In this document: positions 19,548 through 28,820 of the stretch, in pieces | Position numbering within the stretch: the stretch's first letter is position 1 | Layout of the letters: the number at the start of each line of letters is the position of its first letter | NCBI RefSeq assembly: GCF_000719285.1 | Contig: NZ_JOFS01000001.1 | Span: 1 to 64,000 of the forward strand | Origin: Streptomyces bicolor | Lineage (GTDB): Bacteria > Actinomycetota > Actinomycetes > Streptomycetales > Streptomycetaceae | Reading direction: 5' to 3' | DNA length: 64,000 bases | Made by a program: the position numbers and the translations under genes | The notes under the pieces: generated by a model | What the model saw: only the letters and a program-made list of their open reading frames with translations | Databases searched by the model: none | What the model was told of the DNA's origin: nothing

Positions 19548-20777
19548 CTATCTGCGCGGCAGCACTGCGATCGCCGCAACCGGCACAGCCGCCAGCACCA
19601 GCCACGGCACGGCCGCCGGCAGGCCCGTGTCCAGGAGCGTTCCCGTCGCCGAGCTGCCGAGCAGGACGATCAGGCCGGAGACCGAGGACAACGCGCCGGT
19701 GTAGAGGCCGAGTCGGCCCTCTTCGGCGAGGTCGGGGACCCAGGCCCGGGCGACCGGGGCGACCAGCATCTGGCCGAAGGTGAGCAGGACGACGAAGCCG
19801 GCCGCGGGCAGCAGACCCGCCGTACCGGTCCAGTGGGCGGGCCGTGCCGCCGCAACGAGCGCGAATCCCGCGGCGATCAGCAGCAGTCCGGCCACCATGG
19901 ACCGGCGCAGGGTGAGCCGCCCCCCGACCCAGCGGGTGACCGGCAACTGGGCGATCACCACCAGCAGCGAGGACAGGGCGAACAGCCAGGCCAGTGCCGT
20001 CTGGGAGCCCGTGGCGCGCTCCACCTCGTCGGGGAGGGCGAGGTAGAGCTGGTTGTAGGCGAGGAGGTAGGCGCCGTACGCACCGCACAGCGCGAGGAAG
20101 CGGCGGTTGCGGAGCAGGGTTCCCATGCCGCCGCGGACCGCGACGCCGCCGCGCCCGGGTATGTGCTGCGGCAGCAGCCACGCGTGCCCGGCGAGGACGA
20201 GTACGAAGATGCCGGCGCCGGCGAGGCAGACCGTACGGAAGTCCACCGAGAGCAGCAGCGCGCCCAGCAGTGGCCCGACGAACGCGCCCGCCTGTCCCGC
20301 CACGGTGAGCAGCGCGAGGACGTGGGTGCGTGAGCCGCGGCCCGACTCCTCCCACACCACGGCCTGCCGGGCCACCTCGGACTCGACGGCGGGCGAGAAC
20401 AGCGCGGCCGCGAATCCGATCAGCAGCACCGCGCCGATGACCGCCCACGTCTCCTGCGCGTACCCCAGCCAGGCGAACCCGGCGATCCGCAGCACGCACC
20501 CCGTGAGCACGACCGGTCGGATCCCGTACCGGTCGGCCAGCGCCCCGCCCACCACGAACAGCCCCTGCTGGCTGAAGGTCCGCAGCCCCAGCACGAACCC
20601 GACCAGCCACCCCGCCATGCCGACGGCCTGTCCCAGGTGTTCGGCGAGGAAGGGCAGGACGGCGTAGAAGCCGATGTTGAAGGCGAGTTGGGTGAGGATG
20701 AGGAGACGGAGGAGCGGGGAGAGGCGGGGCCGGTCGGGAGCCGTCCCGCGGAAGCGGAGCATCAGGGGCGCCGTCAT
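19548..20777 (-). CDS. MFS transporter, DHA1-like
   Basis: 409 residues with twelve hydrophobic segments. Motif A-like [17 protein letters not shown] follows helix 2, and PLLGALLL is in the position of motif C. The ATG at 20777 overlaps the stop of the fused ABC permease by 4 bp (ATGA), so it belongs to the same operon as the binding protein and permease. An exporter encoded with a peptide/nickel-type importer recalls metallophore systems such as staphylococcal cnt, where CntE is the exporter; here that is only an analogy. Confidence 0.85.
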   Translation of the reverse strand: MTAPLMLRFRGTAPDRPRLSPLLRLLILTQLAFNIGFYAVLPFLAEHLGQAVGMAGWLVGFVLGLRTFSQQGLFVVGGALADRYGIRPVVLTGCVLRIAGFAWLGYAQETWAVIGAVLLIGFAAALFSPAVESEVARQAVVWEESGRGSRTHVLALLTVAGQAGAFVGPLLGALLLSVDFRTVCLAGAGIFVLVLAGHAWLLPQHIPGRGGVAVRGGMGTLLRNRRFLALCGAYGAYLLAYNQLYLALPDEVERATGSQTALAWLFALSSLLVVIAQLPVTRWVGGRLTLRRSMVAGLLLIAAGFALVAAARPAHWTGTAGLLPAAGFVVLLTFGQMLVAPVARAWVPDLAEEGRLGLYTGALSSVSGLIVLLGSSATGTLLDTGLPAAVPWLVLAAVPVAAIAVLPRR

Positions 20778-22570
20778 CGAGTGGCCACCAACTCTCTTGT
20801 GTCCGACCGCTGTTCGAGTACGGGCGTGGTGGCCTCCGCTTTGTGACTGCGACGCAGGCCCCGCCGCACTCCTCCGGCCGCCGTCACCGCCAGCGCCCCC
20901 AGCAGGGCGAGTACGGCGGCGGGGGCGAGGACCGCCCAGGGTGCGCGCTCGGCGTAGGGCTGGTTCTCGGCGAGGAGCAGGCCCCACTCCGGGGAGGGCG
21001 GCTGCGCGCCCAGGCCGAGGAAGGCGAGCGAGGCGAGTGCGAGGGCGATACCGGGGAGGCGGAGCAGGGCGTGTCGGGTGACGGGCGGGAGGACTGCGGG
21101 TAGCAGTTCGTGGCGCAGCAGGTACCAGGGGCCGGCGCCCAGGGCGCGGGTCGCGGTCAGGTGGAGGGCGGCGCGTTCCTGACGGAGCAGCGCGGAGGTG
21201 TGCGCGGCGAGCGGCGCCCAGGCGACGGCGGCCACGGCGAGCGCGGGTGTGGCGGTTCCGCTGCCGGCGACCGCGGTGACGAGCAGGGCGACGAGGACCG
21301 GCGGCAGCGCGGTGACGGTGTCGACGAGCGGGCCGGACAGCCGGGGCAGCAGGCCTAGCGCGACTCCGGTGAGCAGGGTGACCGCGCTGATCGCGAGGGC
21401 GAGCAGCAGCGTGTCGAGTGCGCCGTGCGCGACGCGGGCGAGCATGTCCCTGCCGAGGGCGTCGGTGCCGAACGGGTGGGACAGTGATGGGCTCGTGAGC
21501 CGCTCGGCGGTGTCGAGGGCCAGTGGGTCGCGGGGCAGGCCGAGGGCGATGACGGCCGTCAGCAGGCCACCGTAGGCAATCGGCAGGTACCCGTGTGCGG
21601 GCGACGACCGGCGGTGCAGCGTCGGCAGCGCGCCGTCGCGCAGGGCCGGGCCGATCAGCAGGCGGGTGAGGAGGTGGGCCAGTGCGGCGGCGGCCGCGGC
21701 GAGCAGGACGAGGGCGAGGGTGCCAGCCTGGAGGACGGGCAGGTCCTGGGCGAGGGCGGCCTGGAGGGTGGTGCGGCCGAGGCCGGGGATGTCGAAGATC
21801 TGCTCGACGGTGACCGCTCCGCCGGTGATGCCCACGACGAACAGGCCGGTGTTGGGCAGCAGTCCGGGCAGGCAGCGGCGCAGGGCCTGGCGGGCGACCG
21901 TGCGGCCGGGCAGTCCGCGTGCGCCGGCGGCCAGGGCCCAGGGTTCGGCGAAGGCGCCGGGCAGCAGGTCGTCGAGGAGCCGGCCGAGGACCGCGCCGGC
22001 GGGCAGGCCGAGGGCGAGGGCGGGCAGGATCGTCCACTGGGGGCCGTACCAGCCCAGGGCCGGCAGCCAGCCCAACTGCACTCCTACGACGGTGGCAAGC
22101 ACCGAGGCGGTGAGGAACTCGGGCAGTGCGGCGAGGACGGCGGAACCGGTGCCTCCGGCGCGCCGCCCGTCCAGCCGCCGCCGTGCGCCCAGCCACAGGG
22201 TGCGCGCGCAGATCAGCGCGGCGGTGACGGCGGCGACCGCGAGGGCCACCGCCATGAGCAGCAGGGACACGCCGAGGGCTTGGAGCACGGCGGGGGTGAC
22301 CTCGCTGCCGGAGATCCACGACCGGCCGGCGTCCCCGCGCCACAGTCCGCCCAGCCAGTCACCGAGAAGGCGGAACGGGCCGTGGTCCAGGCCCAGCTGG
22401 GCACGGATGTCCGCCAGCACCTCGGGGGTCGGGTCGCGGTCCGCCGAGCGGGCCTTGAGCACGGTGAGCGCCGGGTCGGTGTGCGAGAGCCAGGGCATTA
22501 CGCCGATGACACCCACCAGGGCGGCCGCGATCCCCGCACGCCACAGGAGCGTGACTGCCTGGCTCCGCAT
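20774..22570 (-). CDS. Fused peptide/nickel ABC transporter permease (DppB-DppC type)
   Basis: 598 residues, twice the size of a usual permease. The N-terminal half is DppB-like (LLGDWLGGLWRGDAGRSW, and VEQIFDIPGLGRTTLQAAL in the EAA-loop region). The C-terminal half begins near residue 320 and is DppC-like, with LSHPFGTDALGRDMLARV and LRHELLPAVLPPV. Such fusions occur in actinobacterial peptide/opine/nickel importers. It starts 3 bp after the binding-protein gene and overlaps the MFS gene. No ATP-binding subunit gene lies in this operon, so an ATPase must come from elsewhere or has been lost. Confidence 0.88.
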   Translation of the reverse strand: MRSQAVTLLWRAGIAAALVGVIGVMPWLSHTDPALTVLKARSADRDPTPEVLADIRAQLGLDHGPFRLLGDWLGGLWRGDAGRSWISGSEVTPAVLQALGVSLLLMAVALAVAAVTAALICARTLWLGARRRLDGRRAGGTGSAVLAALPEFLTASVLATVVGVQLGWLPALGWYGPQWTILPALALGLPAGAVLGRLLDDLLPGAFAEPWALAAGARGLPGRTVARQALRRCLPGLLPNTGLFVVGITGGAVTVEQIFDIPGLGRTTLQAALAQDLPVLQAGTLALVLLAAAAAALAHLLTRLLIGPALRDGALPTLHRRSSPAHGYLPIAYGGLLTAVIALGLPRDPLALDTAERLTSPSLSHPFGTDALGRDMLARVAHGALDTLLLALAISAVTLLTGVALGLLPRLSGPLVDTVTALPPVLVALLVTAVAGSGTATPALAVAAVAWAPLAAHTSALLRQERAALHLTATRALGAGPWYLLRHELLPAVLPPVTRHALLRLPGIALALASLAFLGLGAQPPSPEWGLLLAENQPYAERAPWAVLAPAAVLALLGALAVTAAGGVRRGLRRSHKAEATTPVLEQRSDTRELVATR

Positions 22571-22573
22571 GGC

Positions 22574-24076
22574 TCAGCGCCGGGTGCCGGTGCCGACGAG
22601 GGTGCGCTCGTACGGGTCGAGGAGCGCGCCCCGGACGGAGGTCGCGACGCCGGTGATGATGCGCTGGTGGACCAGCGGCACCACGGCGTCCGTGCCGAGG
22701 ATGCGGGCCTCGGCGGCCATGGCCGCGTCCTGCCGCTCGGCGGTGCCGGCGGTGTCCTCGGCCTTGGCCACGGCCCGGTCGACGTCCTTGTCGCAGAGCT
22801 GGGCGATGTTGTAGCCGCCGTCGCAGGTGTAGTCGCCGGCGAGGACGGAGACGGGGTCGCCGGTGTCGACGAGGGTGTTGCGGGCGAGGACGAAGGCGTC
22901 GAACTCACCGGCCAGCGCGTCGCTCTCCAGGCGGGAGTACTCGCGCACCTCCAGCGTGACGTCGAAACCGGCCTTCGCCAGCTGCTGCTTCAGCACCTGG
23001 GCGACCTCCGGGAGCTCGGGCCGGTTGTCGTACGTGGCGAGGGTGATCCGCGTCCCGTCGGCCTTGCCCGCCTTCGCCCGCCCGACCGGCTCGGTCCGCT
23101 TGCCGGCGGCCCAGGTGACGGCGGGCCCGTAGATACCGGCGCCGGCGTCCGCGTATCCCTCGTAGACGTCCTTGGCCAGTACGGACGTATCGACGGCCTG
23201 CCGGGCGGCGGCCCGGAGCGCGGCGTCCTTGAAGGGGCCCTTCTCGGTGTTGAGGAGCAGGCTCGTGGTGCGGGTGGTGGCGGTCGCCTCGCGGGTGGCC
23301 TTGTCGAGGGTGGCGGCCTGGGCGACGGGGATCGCCTCGGCGAGGTCGACCTGGTCGGTGCGCAGGGCGCTCGCGCGGGCGGTGCCGTCGGCGACGAACT
23401 TGACGTCGATGCCGGCGGCCTGGGCGCGGCCGCCCCAGTAGTCGTCGTAGCGGTCGAGGGTGGCCGCGGTGGCGCCCATGACCTTGGTGAGCTCGAAGGG
23501 CCCGGTGGCGGTGCCGACCGGGTCGACCTTCTCCTCCTTGCCGTCCTTTCCGTACGCCTTGTCGGCGAGGATGGCGAGCGAGGGGCTGGACAGTCGCAGC
23601 GGGAGGATCGGGTCGGGTCGGCCCGTGCTGATCCGTACGCCGGTGCTGCCCTCGGCCTTGGCGGTGAGGGTGACGCCGGACAGGGCGGCCGGGGCGGGCT
23701 TGGCCTGTGTGGCGTGGGTGAGGGAGGCGGCGACCGCGGCCGGGGTGACCTTCGAGCCGTCCTGGAAGGTGGCCTCGCGCAGGGTGAACAGCCAGGTGCG
23801 GTCGTTCTCCTGGCGCCAGGAGGCGGCGAGAGCGGGGGCGGCGGCACCGTTGGCGTCCAGCGCGGTGAGGCCCTCGGTGACGCCGAGGCGGCTGAGGATG
23901 GTGGCGTCGGCGCCGTACGGCGAGAGGTTCTCGGCGGGCGGGAAGGCGAGGGCGACGCGCAGGCGGGAGCCGTCCTGGGCGTTGTCCGCGGCGTCGGTGC
24001 CGCCGCCGGAGGCGAAGCAGCCGGCGAGGACGGGGGCCAGTACGAGGGCGAGGAGCGGGCGGAGTCGGTGTCGCAC
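22574..24076 (-). CDS. ABC transporter substrate-binding lipoprotein, peptide/opine/nickel family (SBP_bac_5)
   Basis: 500 residues. The signal peptide ends in the lipobox LAGC with Cys20, so it is a membrane-anchored lipoprotein. Family 5 features are visible: NLSPYGADATILSRLGVTEGLTALD, ASWRQENDRTWLFTLREATFQDG, VGTATGPFELTKV and RYDDYWGG. The acetyltransferase gene ends 3 bp upstream and the fused permease starts 3 bp downstream. The ligand cannot be deduced; peptides, opines and nickel-chelate complexes are all handled by this family. The Nur-like box ahead of the operon favours a metal-related role. Confidence 0.88.
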   Translation of the reverse strand: MRHRLRPLLALVLAPVLAGCFASGGGTDAADNAQDGSRLRVALAFPPAENLSPYGADATILSRLGVTEGLTALDANGAAAPALAASWRQENDRTWLFTLREATFQDGSKVTPAAVAASLTHATQAKPAPAALSGVTLTAKAEGSTGVRISTGRPDPILPLRLSSPSLAILADKAYGKDGKEEKVDPVGTATGPFELTKVMGATAATLDRYDDYWGGRAQAAGIDVKFVADGTARASALRTDQVDLAEAIPVAQAATLDKATREATATTRTTSLLLNTEKGPFKDAALRAAARQAVDTSVLAKDVYEGYADAGAGIYGPAVTWAAGKRTEPVGRAKAGKADGTRITLATYDNRPELPEVAQVLKQQLAKAGFDVTLEVREYSRLESDALAGEFDAFVLARNTLVDTGDPVSVLAGDYTCDGGYNIAQLCDKDVDRAVAKAEDTAGTAERQDAAMAAEARILGTDAVVPLVHQRIITGVATSVRGALLDPYERTLVGTGTRR

Positions 24077-24079
24077 GGT

Positions 24080-24622
24080 CTATCGCTCCATCGGTATCTC
24101 GAAGTGAACGACGCCGTTCACGCCGCCGGTTTCCTCGCGTTCGTCGTGCACGACCTTGCCGAGGGAGCGCCAGAAGCCCTCGGCGCCGGGCACCTTCGGG
24201 TCGGTGTGCAGATACACGGCGCGGTAGCCGCCGTCCGCAGCGGCGAAGGCGAGCAGTTCCTCGACCAGCCGCCGGGCCAGGCCGCGCCTGCGATGCTCGG
24301 GGCGGACGTAGACGCGGCGCAGCTGCGCGGTCTCGCCGCAGGGGTAGCGCTCGGCGAGGTCGCGCGGATTCGGCGGGTGGGCGGGGCCGCGCGAGTCGAG
24401 GGCAGCGGTGGCCACGACAGCGTTGTCGCTCGGGTCGAGCGCGACGAGGAGGGTGTGGCGGGGCGGGCCGAGGTAGGCGGCGGCCGGATCGATGATGTCC
24501 GCGTGCCAGCGGGGCACGTAGCCGGTGCCGAAGTCGTGGTAGACGGTGTCGAGCATCAGGGCTCGCGCACCGTCGAGATCGTCCGGGCTTGCCACCCTGA
24601 TGCTGTAGTCGTGCACTTGCAC
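24080..24622 (-). CDS. GNAT-family N-acetyltransferase
   Basis: 180 residues from a GTG at 24622 (a second GTG lies two codons later at 24616). The acetyl-CoA-binding motif A is QLRRVYVRPEHRRRGLARRLVEELL (Q/RxxGxG/A). The N-terminal HDYSIRVASPDDLDGARALM is typical of GNAT. There is no convincing ribosome-binding site, and the start overlaps an imperfect TGCAC-N5-ATGCA palindrome, suggesting a leaderless, tightly repressed transcript. It is first in an operon with the ABC transporter, and could acetylate the transported compound or its precursor. Confidence 0.82.
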   Translation of the reverse strand: MQVHDYSIRVASPDDLDGARALMLDTVYHDFGTGYVPRWHADIIDPAAAYLGPPRHTLLVALDPSDNAVVATAALDSRGPAHPPNPRDLAERYPCGETAQLRRVYVRPEHRRRGLARRLVEELLAFAAADGGYRAVYLHTDPKVPGAEGFWRSLGKVVHDEREETGGVNGVVHFEIPMER

Positions 24623-24632
24623 ATCATATGCA
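24618..24632. promoter_or_regulatory. Nur-box-like palindrome at the start of the acetyltransferase/ABC operon
   Basis: TGCAC-ATCAT-ATGCA matches 8 of the 10 specified positions of the Streptomyces nickel-responsive Nur box as I recall it (tGCaa-N5-ttGCA). It overlaps the GTG start of the GNAT gene. It is unusually AT-rich for this genome. Nur is known to repress nickel-uptake genes such as nikABCDE, which fits a peptide/nickel-type ABC operon. Confidence 0.4.
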
Positions 24633-24732
24633 TTAAGGGCAATGGGTGATCGCGACGGCCCCCGCGGCCGCCACAACCCCCTTACACAGCAGGCGATTTG
24701 ACAGTGATCAGAGCCGCCGACACCCTACCCAC

Positions 24733-24798
24733 ATGACATCCATTTTCAACAAGGGTATCCCGCAGGCTGCCCCGGCCGCGAAGGCGGGCCGCTGCTGA
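24733..24798 (+). CDS. Possible 21-residue peptide coupled to the ATPase gene
   Basis: An ATG at 24733 opens 21 codons (MTSIFNKGIPQAAPAAKAGRC), and its TGA shares one base with the ATG of the ATPase (TGATG at 24796-24800). That arrangement is typical of translational coupling, and the ATPase has no obvious ribosome-binding site of its own, so the small frame could be a leader whose translation delivers ribosomes. There is no Shine-Dalgarno in front of 24733 either, so the message may be leaderless. No family recognised. The alternative is a chance open frame. Confidence 0.4.
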   Translation: MTSIFNKGIPQAAPAAKAGRC

Positions 24799-25745
24799 TG
24801 CGTATCGCATTCGTCGGCAAGGGCGGCAGCGGCAAGACGACGCTGTCGGCGCTCTTCTCCCGCCACCTGGCCCGCTCCGGCGCCCCCGCGCTGGCCATCG
24901 ACGGCGACATCAACCAGCACCTCGCCGAGGCACTGGGCCACGAGGGCGACGCCTTGGACGCCCCGCCGCTCGGTGCCCACGTGCGGGACATCAAGGAGTA
25001 CTTGCGCGGCACCAACCCGCGTATCCCCTCCGCAGACGCCATGGTCAAGACCACGCCACCCGGCCGCGGCTCCCGTCTCCTGCGCCTCCTCGGCGACGAC
25101 GAGCTGCACGCACGGCACGTCCGGCGCGTGGGCGACGTGCCGCTGATGGTGACGGGCGAGTTCGACGAGAGCGACCTCGGGGTGGCCTGCTACCACTCCA
25201 AGCTCGGCGGGGTCGAGCTCTACCTCGGCCACCTGGTCGACGGCCCCGGCGAGTACGTGGTGGTCGACATGACGGCGGGCGCGGACGCCTTCGCGTCGGG
25301 GCTGTTCACCCGCTTCGACATGACGTTCCTGGTGGCGGAGCCCACGCGCAAGGGTGTCTCCGTGTACCGCCAGTACCGGGACCACGCGAGGGAGTTCGGG
25401 ATCCGCATCGCGGTCGTCGGCAACAAGGTGACGGGCGAGGACGACCTGCTCTTCCTGAAGGAGGAGGTGGGCGACGACCTCCTCACGCACCTGGTCCACT
25501 CCCCCTGGGTCCGGGCCGCCGAACAGGGCAGGCAGCAGGGCGAGCTGGAGTCCCACAACGTGCACGCCCTCAACGTCCTGCGCGAGGCGGTGGACGCCCA
25601 CCCCAAGGACTGGCCCACGACCCACGCCCACGCCGTCGAGTTCCACCTGCGCAACGCCCGCGCCTGGGCGGACGACAGGACGGGCCACGACCTGGCCGCG
25701 CAGGTGGACCCTGACTTCGTACCCGGCCCGGCGGCACTGGCCTGA
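24798..25745 (+). CDS. CooC/MinD-type P-loop ATPase
   Basis: 315 residues of the SIMIBI (MinD/CooC) class. The deviant Walker A is GKGGSGKTT (7-15), with the signature Lys at K8, and DMTAGADAF marks the Walker B/switch region. AIDGDINQHLAEALG in the A'-like position fits CooC, which inserts metal into CO dehydrogenase. VGNKVTGEDD is the guanine/adenine-recognition-like NK motif. It is followed by an SCO5389-family gene. The cellular target is unknown; a metallochaperone or a partner-protein-activating ATPase are both reasonable. Confidence 0.85.
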   Translation: MRIAFVGKGGSGKTTLSALFSRHLARSGAPALAIDGDINQHLAEALGHEGDALDAPPLGAHVRDIKEYLRGTNPRIPSADAMVKTTPPGRGSRLLRLLGDDELHARHVRRVGDVPLMVTGEFDESDLGVACYHSKLGGVELYLGHLVDGPGEYVVVDMTAGADAFASGLFTRFDMTFLVAEPTRKGVSVYRQYRDHAREFGIRIAVVGNKVTGEDDLLFLKEEVGDDLLTHLVHSPWVRAAEQGRQQGELESHNVHALNVLREAVDAHPKDWPTTHAHAVEFHLRNARAWADDRTGHDLAAQVDPDFVPGPAALA

Positions 25746-25810
25746 CGACGACGCCACCGTCCCCTCAGCACCCCCGCATCACCACCTCCCCCGAACAGGA
25801 ACACACGCAC

Positions 25811-26203
25811 ATGTCTCTCGACGTCTCCCCGAAGCTCCTCGCCGAAGCCGAACACGGTGACATCCGCGAGGAGGACTTCGTGGACACCGTCCGCACCTCC
25901 CTGCCGTACGCCTACGACCTGATCGCCTCCCTGGCCGCCGAACTCCACGACAACACGGCCGAGTTCACCGACAACCAGACCCCTCCCCCGTCCGAGCAGG
26001 AACGCGGCCAACTCCTGCGAGCTCTGGCCAGCGACGCGATCCGCGGCAGCCTGGAGCGCCACTTCGGCGTGAGCCTCGCCTTCCAGAACTGCCACCGGGT
26101 GGCGGCGTTCCGGCCCGAGGCGCGGGACGGGGAGACGTATGCGCGGTTCACTTCGGTGCGGTCGCAGGTACTGAACCAGTCGCCGGAGTTCCGGGACTGC
26201 TGA
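25811..26203 (+). CDS. SCO5389 family protein
   Basis: 130-residue protein of a small actinobacterial family of unknown function named after S. coelicolor SCO5389. It is mostly helical and acidic at the N-terminus (LLAEAEHGDIREEDFVDTVRTSLPYAYDLI), and its C-terminal part ends in a single Cys (NQSPEFRDC). No enzyme motif is visible. It follows the ATPase by 65 bp in the same direction and the two probably work together. The ATG at 25811 has a GGAAC-type site upstream. Confidence 0.75.
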   Translation: MSLDVSPKLLAEAEHGDIREEDFVDTVRTSLPYAYDLIASLAAELHDNTAEFTDNQTPPPSEQERGQLLRALASDAIRGSLERHFGVSLAFQNCHRVAAFRPEARDGETYARFTSVRSQVLNQSPEFRDC

Positions 26204-26232
26204 TCTGATACACCGAGTTCGACGGGGAGACT

Positions 26233-26622
26233 GTGCTCATGCAGCTCCCCGAGGACGCCGTGGCCGCCACCGCGTTGATCGAGGTCGTACGGATCTCCGC
26301 CCTCCCGGTGAAGCCGGGCGCTCCGTATCCCGGCAGGGCTGTCGCCCACTGGGCCGGGATCGAAGCGGCCGACGCCCTGACCCTGATCGGGACACTGCCC
26401 AGCGGCAAACAGCACCGCTGTGGCTTCTCACCGGGCTGGAGCGTTCGTGCGTACGAGGACTCCCTCGATCTGGCCCTGTTCGAAGCGGCGTTCTGCTTCA
26501 GCTGCCACGAGGTCCGGATGCACGGGGCAGCCGTCCCGCCCGCGTTGGCCACGCAGTTCTTCGGCGCGGACACTCCGCCGGCTCAGGCCCTCCTGGCTCT
26601 CTTCCGCGCGGCGACGCCGTGA
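26233..26622 (+). CDS. Hypothetical protein, 129 residues
   Basis: No family recognised. Start taken as GTG 26233 (ATG 26239 is an alternative); GGGGAGA lies just upstream. The sequence looks like a compact alpha/beta protein with a central GKQHRCGFSPGWSVRAYE and CFSCHEVRMHG, whose C-x2-C-H grouping could bind a metal. It starts 29 bp after the SCO5389-family gene and ends before a strong terminator, so it is probably the last gene of the ATPase operon. Confidence 0.55.
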   Translation: MLMQLPEDAVAATALIEVVRISALPVKPGAPYPGRAVAHWAGIEAADALTLIGTLPSGKQHRCGFSPGWSVRAYEDSLDLALFEAAFCFSCHEVRMHGAAVPPALATQFFGADTPPAQALLALFRAATP

Positions 26623-26662
26623 CCCCTTCGGCGTCGCCGCGGATCACCGGGTGGCACGAGAG

Positions 26663-26697
26663 GGGCGGCCCCTCCCCGTCAGGGGGAGGGGCCGCCC
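26663..26697. terminator. Strong bidirectional terminator hairpin
   Basis: GGGCGGCCCCTCCCC (26663-26677) pairs perfectly with 26683-26697, a 15-bp stem with a GTCAG loop. It sits between the convergent gene ends at 26622 and 26748. Confidence 0.9.
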
Positions 26698-26747
26698 GTG
26701 GAGGGCGGAGGCCCCGGCTCCTCGATGGGGCGGGGCTTCCGTTCGCC

Positions 26748-28820
26748 CTACCGTGGCGCCGTCGTCGTCGAAGCCGACGGCTGTGACGGGGCCGGCGCCG
26801 GTGCGTACCCCGTCGGCCGGGCCGTGAAGCTGCCGCGCCCCTGCGTCCGGCTGCGCAGCCGGGTCGCGTAGCCGAACAGCTCCGCCAGCGGCACGGTCGC
26901 CGTCACGACCGCCGCGCCCACGCGCGTGGTGGAGCCGGTCACGCGGCCCCGTCGCGCCGCGAGATCGCCGAGCACTCCGCCGACCGCGTCGTCGGGCACG
27001 GTGACCGTGACCTCGACGACCGGCTCCAGGAGGACCATCGCGCAGGTGCGCAGGGCGTCGCGGAGGCCGAGGCGGCCGGCGGTGCGGAAGGCCGTGTCGG
27101 AGGAGTCCTTCACGTGGGTCGCCCCGTCGGTGAGGGTGACGCGCAGCCCGGTCACCGGGTGGCCGCCGAGCGGGCCTTCGGCGAGGGCGTCCCGGCAGCC
27201 CGCCTCGACGGCACGGACGTACTCCTGCGGAACGCGACCGCCGACGACGGCCGAGCGGAACTCGAAGCCGGACTCGGTTTGCGCAGGTTCCACGTCGAGG
27301 ACGACATGCGCGAACTGCCCGGCCCCGCCGTCCTGTTTGACGTGCCGGAAGACGAAGCCGGACACCCCGCGGCCGACCGTCTCCCGGTAGGACACCCTCG
27401 GACGACCGACGTTGACCTCCAGCCCGTTGTCCCGACGGATCTTCTCCACCGCGACCTCCAGATGCAGTTCACCCATGCCGGACAGCACGGTCTGCCCGGT
27501 CTCGGCGTCGGTCCGCACGACCAGCGACGGGTCCTCCTCGGCCAACCGTCCCAGCGCGGAGGCGAGCCGGTCGGCGTCGGTCGACCTGCGAGCCTCGATC
27601 GCCACGGACACCACCGGGTCGGCCACGCCGGGCGGTTCGAGGACGAGCGGGGCGTCCGGTGCGCACAGCGTGGCGCCCGGGCGGGCCGACTTCAGACCGA
27701 CAACGGCCACGATGTCCCCGGCGACCGCCCGGTCCACCTGGGCGTGACGGTCGGCCTGGACCCGCAGGATCCGCCCGATCCGCTCGGTGCGCCGCGCGCC
27801 GGCGTCGTACACCGTTCCTCCCTTCTCGATCGTTCCCGAGTACACCCGCAGGTAGGTCAAACGCCCGGTCGCAGTGGCGCTCACCTTGAACGCCAGTGCC
27901 GCGAACGGAGCCCGCGGATCCGCGGGTCGCTCTTCGTCGGCACCGTCGCGCAGGCCGCGTACGGCCGGCACGTCGAGCGGTGACGGCAGATACGCCACGA
28001 CCGCGTCGAGCAGCGGCTCGATCCCCCGGTTGCGGTAGGCCGAACCGCACAGAACGACGACGCCGTCGCCGCTGCGGGTCAGGTCGCGCAGGGCGGTGAC
28101 GAGGGTCTGAGGCGCGACCGTCGACCGCGCGCAGAACTCCTCGAACGCGCCGGCGTGCAGCTCGGCCACGGCCTCCTCCAGCAGTCGCCGACGCCGCCGC
28201 GCCTCCTCGCGCAGGTCCTGCGGCACCGATTCCTCCACGACCGTCTCGGCGTCGTCGGCCCACACCAGCGCCCGCATCCGTACGAGGTCCACGACGCCGC
28301 GGAAACCGTCCTCCGCACCGATGGGCAACTGCACGACCAGCGGCGCCGGATGCAGCCGTTCCCGGATCGACGCGACCGCGGTGTCGAGGTCGGCGCCGGC
28401 CCGGTCCAGCTTGTTGACGAACGCGATCCTCGGCACGCCGTGCCGGTCGGCCTGGCGCCACACGGACTCGCTCTGCGGCTCGACGCCCGCGACGGCGTCG
28501 AACACCGCGACCGCGCCGTCGAGGACGCGCAGCGACCGCTCCACCTCGTCGGCGAAGTCGACGTGCCCGGGGGTGTCGATGAGGTTGATCCGGTGACCGT
28601 CCCAGTCGCAGCTCACCGCCGCCGCGAAGATGGTGATGCCGCGATCGCGCTCCTGCGGGTCGAAGTCGGTGACGGTGGTGCCGTAGTGGACCTCGCCGCG
28701 CTTGTGCGTGGTCCCGGTGGCGTACAGGATCCGTTCGGTGACGGTGGTCTTGCCGGCGTCGACGTGGGCGAGGATGCCGAGGTTTCGGACGACGGCGAGG
28801 GTGTTGGGGTTGGTGCGCAC
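26748..28820 (-). CDS. Elongation factor G-like translational GTPase (FusA2/ribosomal-protection type)
   Basis: 690 residues, the length of EF-G. GTPase motifs are G1 AHVDAGKTT (18-26), G3 DTPGH (82-86) and G4 NKLD (136-139), with switch [14 protein letters not shown]. Domains III-V are present ([17 protein letters not shown], and [18 protein letters not shown] in domain IV). It is a second-type EF-G: switch II and the domain IV loop differ from housekeeping FusA. The gene stands alone, not with rpsL/rpsG/tuf. Relatives include FusB of S. coelicolor and tetracycline-resistance ribosomal-protection proteins. It could serve under stress, in ribosome recycling, or in antibiotic tolerance. Confidence 0.85.
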   Translation of the reverse strand: MRTNPNTLAVVRNLGILAHVDAGKTTVTERILYATGTTHKRGEVHYGTTVTDFDPQERDRGITIFAAAVSCDWDGHRINLIDTPGHVDFADEVERSLRVLDGAVAVFDAVAGVEPQSESVWRQADRHGVPRIAFVNKLDRAGADLDTAVASIRERLHPAPLVVQLPIGAEDGFRGVVDLVRMRALVWADDAETVVEESVPQDLREEARRRRRLLEEAVAELHAGAFEEFCARSTVAPQTLVTALRDLTRSGDGVVVLCGSAYRNRGIEPLLDAVVAYLPSPLDVPAVRGLRDGADEERPADPRAPFAALAFKVSATATGRLTYLRVYSGTIEKGGTVYDAGARRTERIGRILRVQADRHAQVDRAVAGDIVAVVGLKSARPGATLCAPDAPLVLEPPGVADPVVSVAIEARRSTDADRLASALGRLAEEDPSLVVRTDAETGQTVLSGMGELHLEVAVEKIRRDNGLEVNVGRPRVSYRETVGRGVSGFVFRHVKQDGGAGQFAHVVLDVEPAQTESGFEFRSAVVGGRVPQEYVRAVEAGCRDALAEGPLGGHPVTGLRVTLTDGATHVKDSSDTAFRTAGRLGLRDALRTCAMVLLEPVVEVTVTVPDDAVGGVLGDLAARRGRVTGSTTRVGAAVVTATVPLAELFGYATRLRSRTQGRGSFTARPTGYAPAPAPSQPSASTTTAPR

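Noticed and set aside
17279..19579. 766-residue reading of the dehydrogenase with a 440-residue N-terminal extension
   Set aside because: The extension is antisense to the CDP-alcohol phosphatidyltransferase and low-complexity; the ATG at 18262 has a good ribosome-binding site.
21593..24649. 1018-residue open frame on the plus strand
   Set aside because: It runs antisense through the ABC permease and lipoprotein genes, is rich in Gly/Gln/Arg/Asp and has no domain. High GC makes such shadow frames common.
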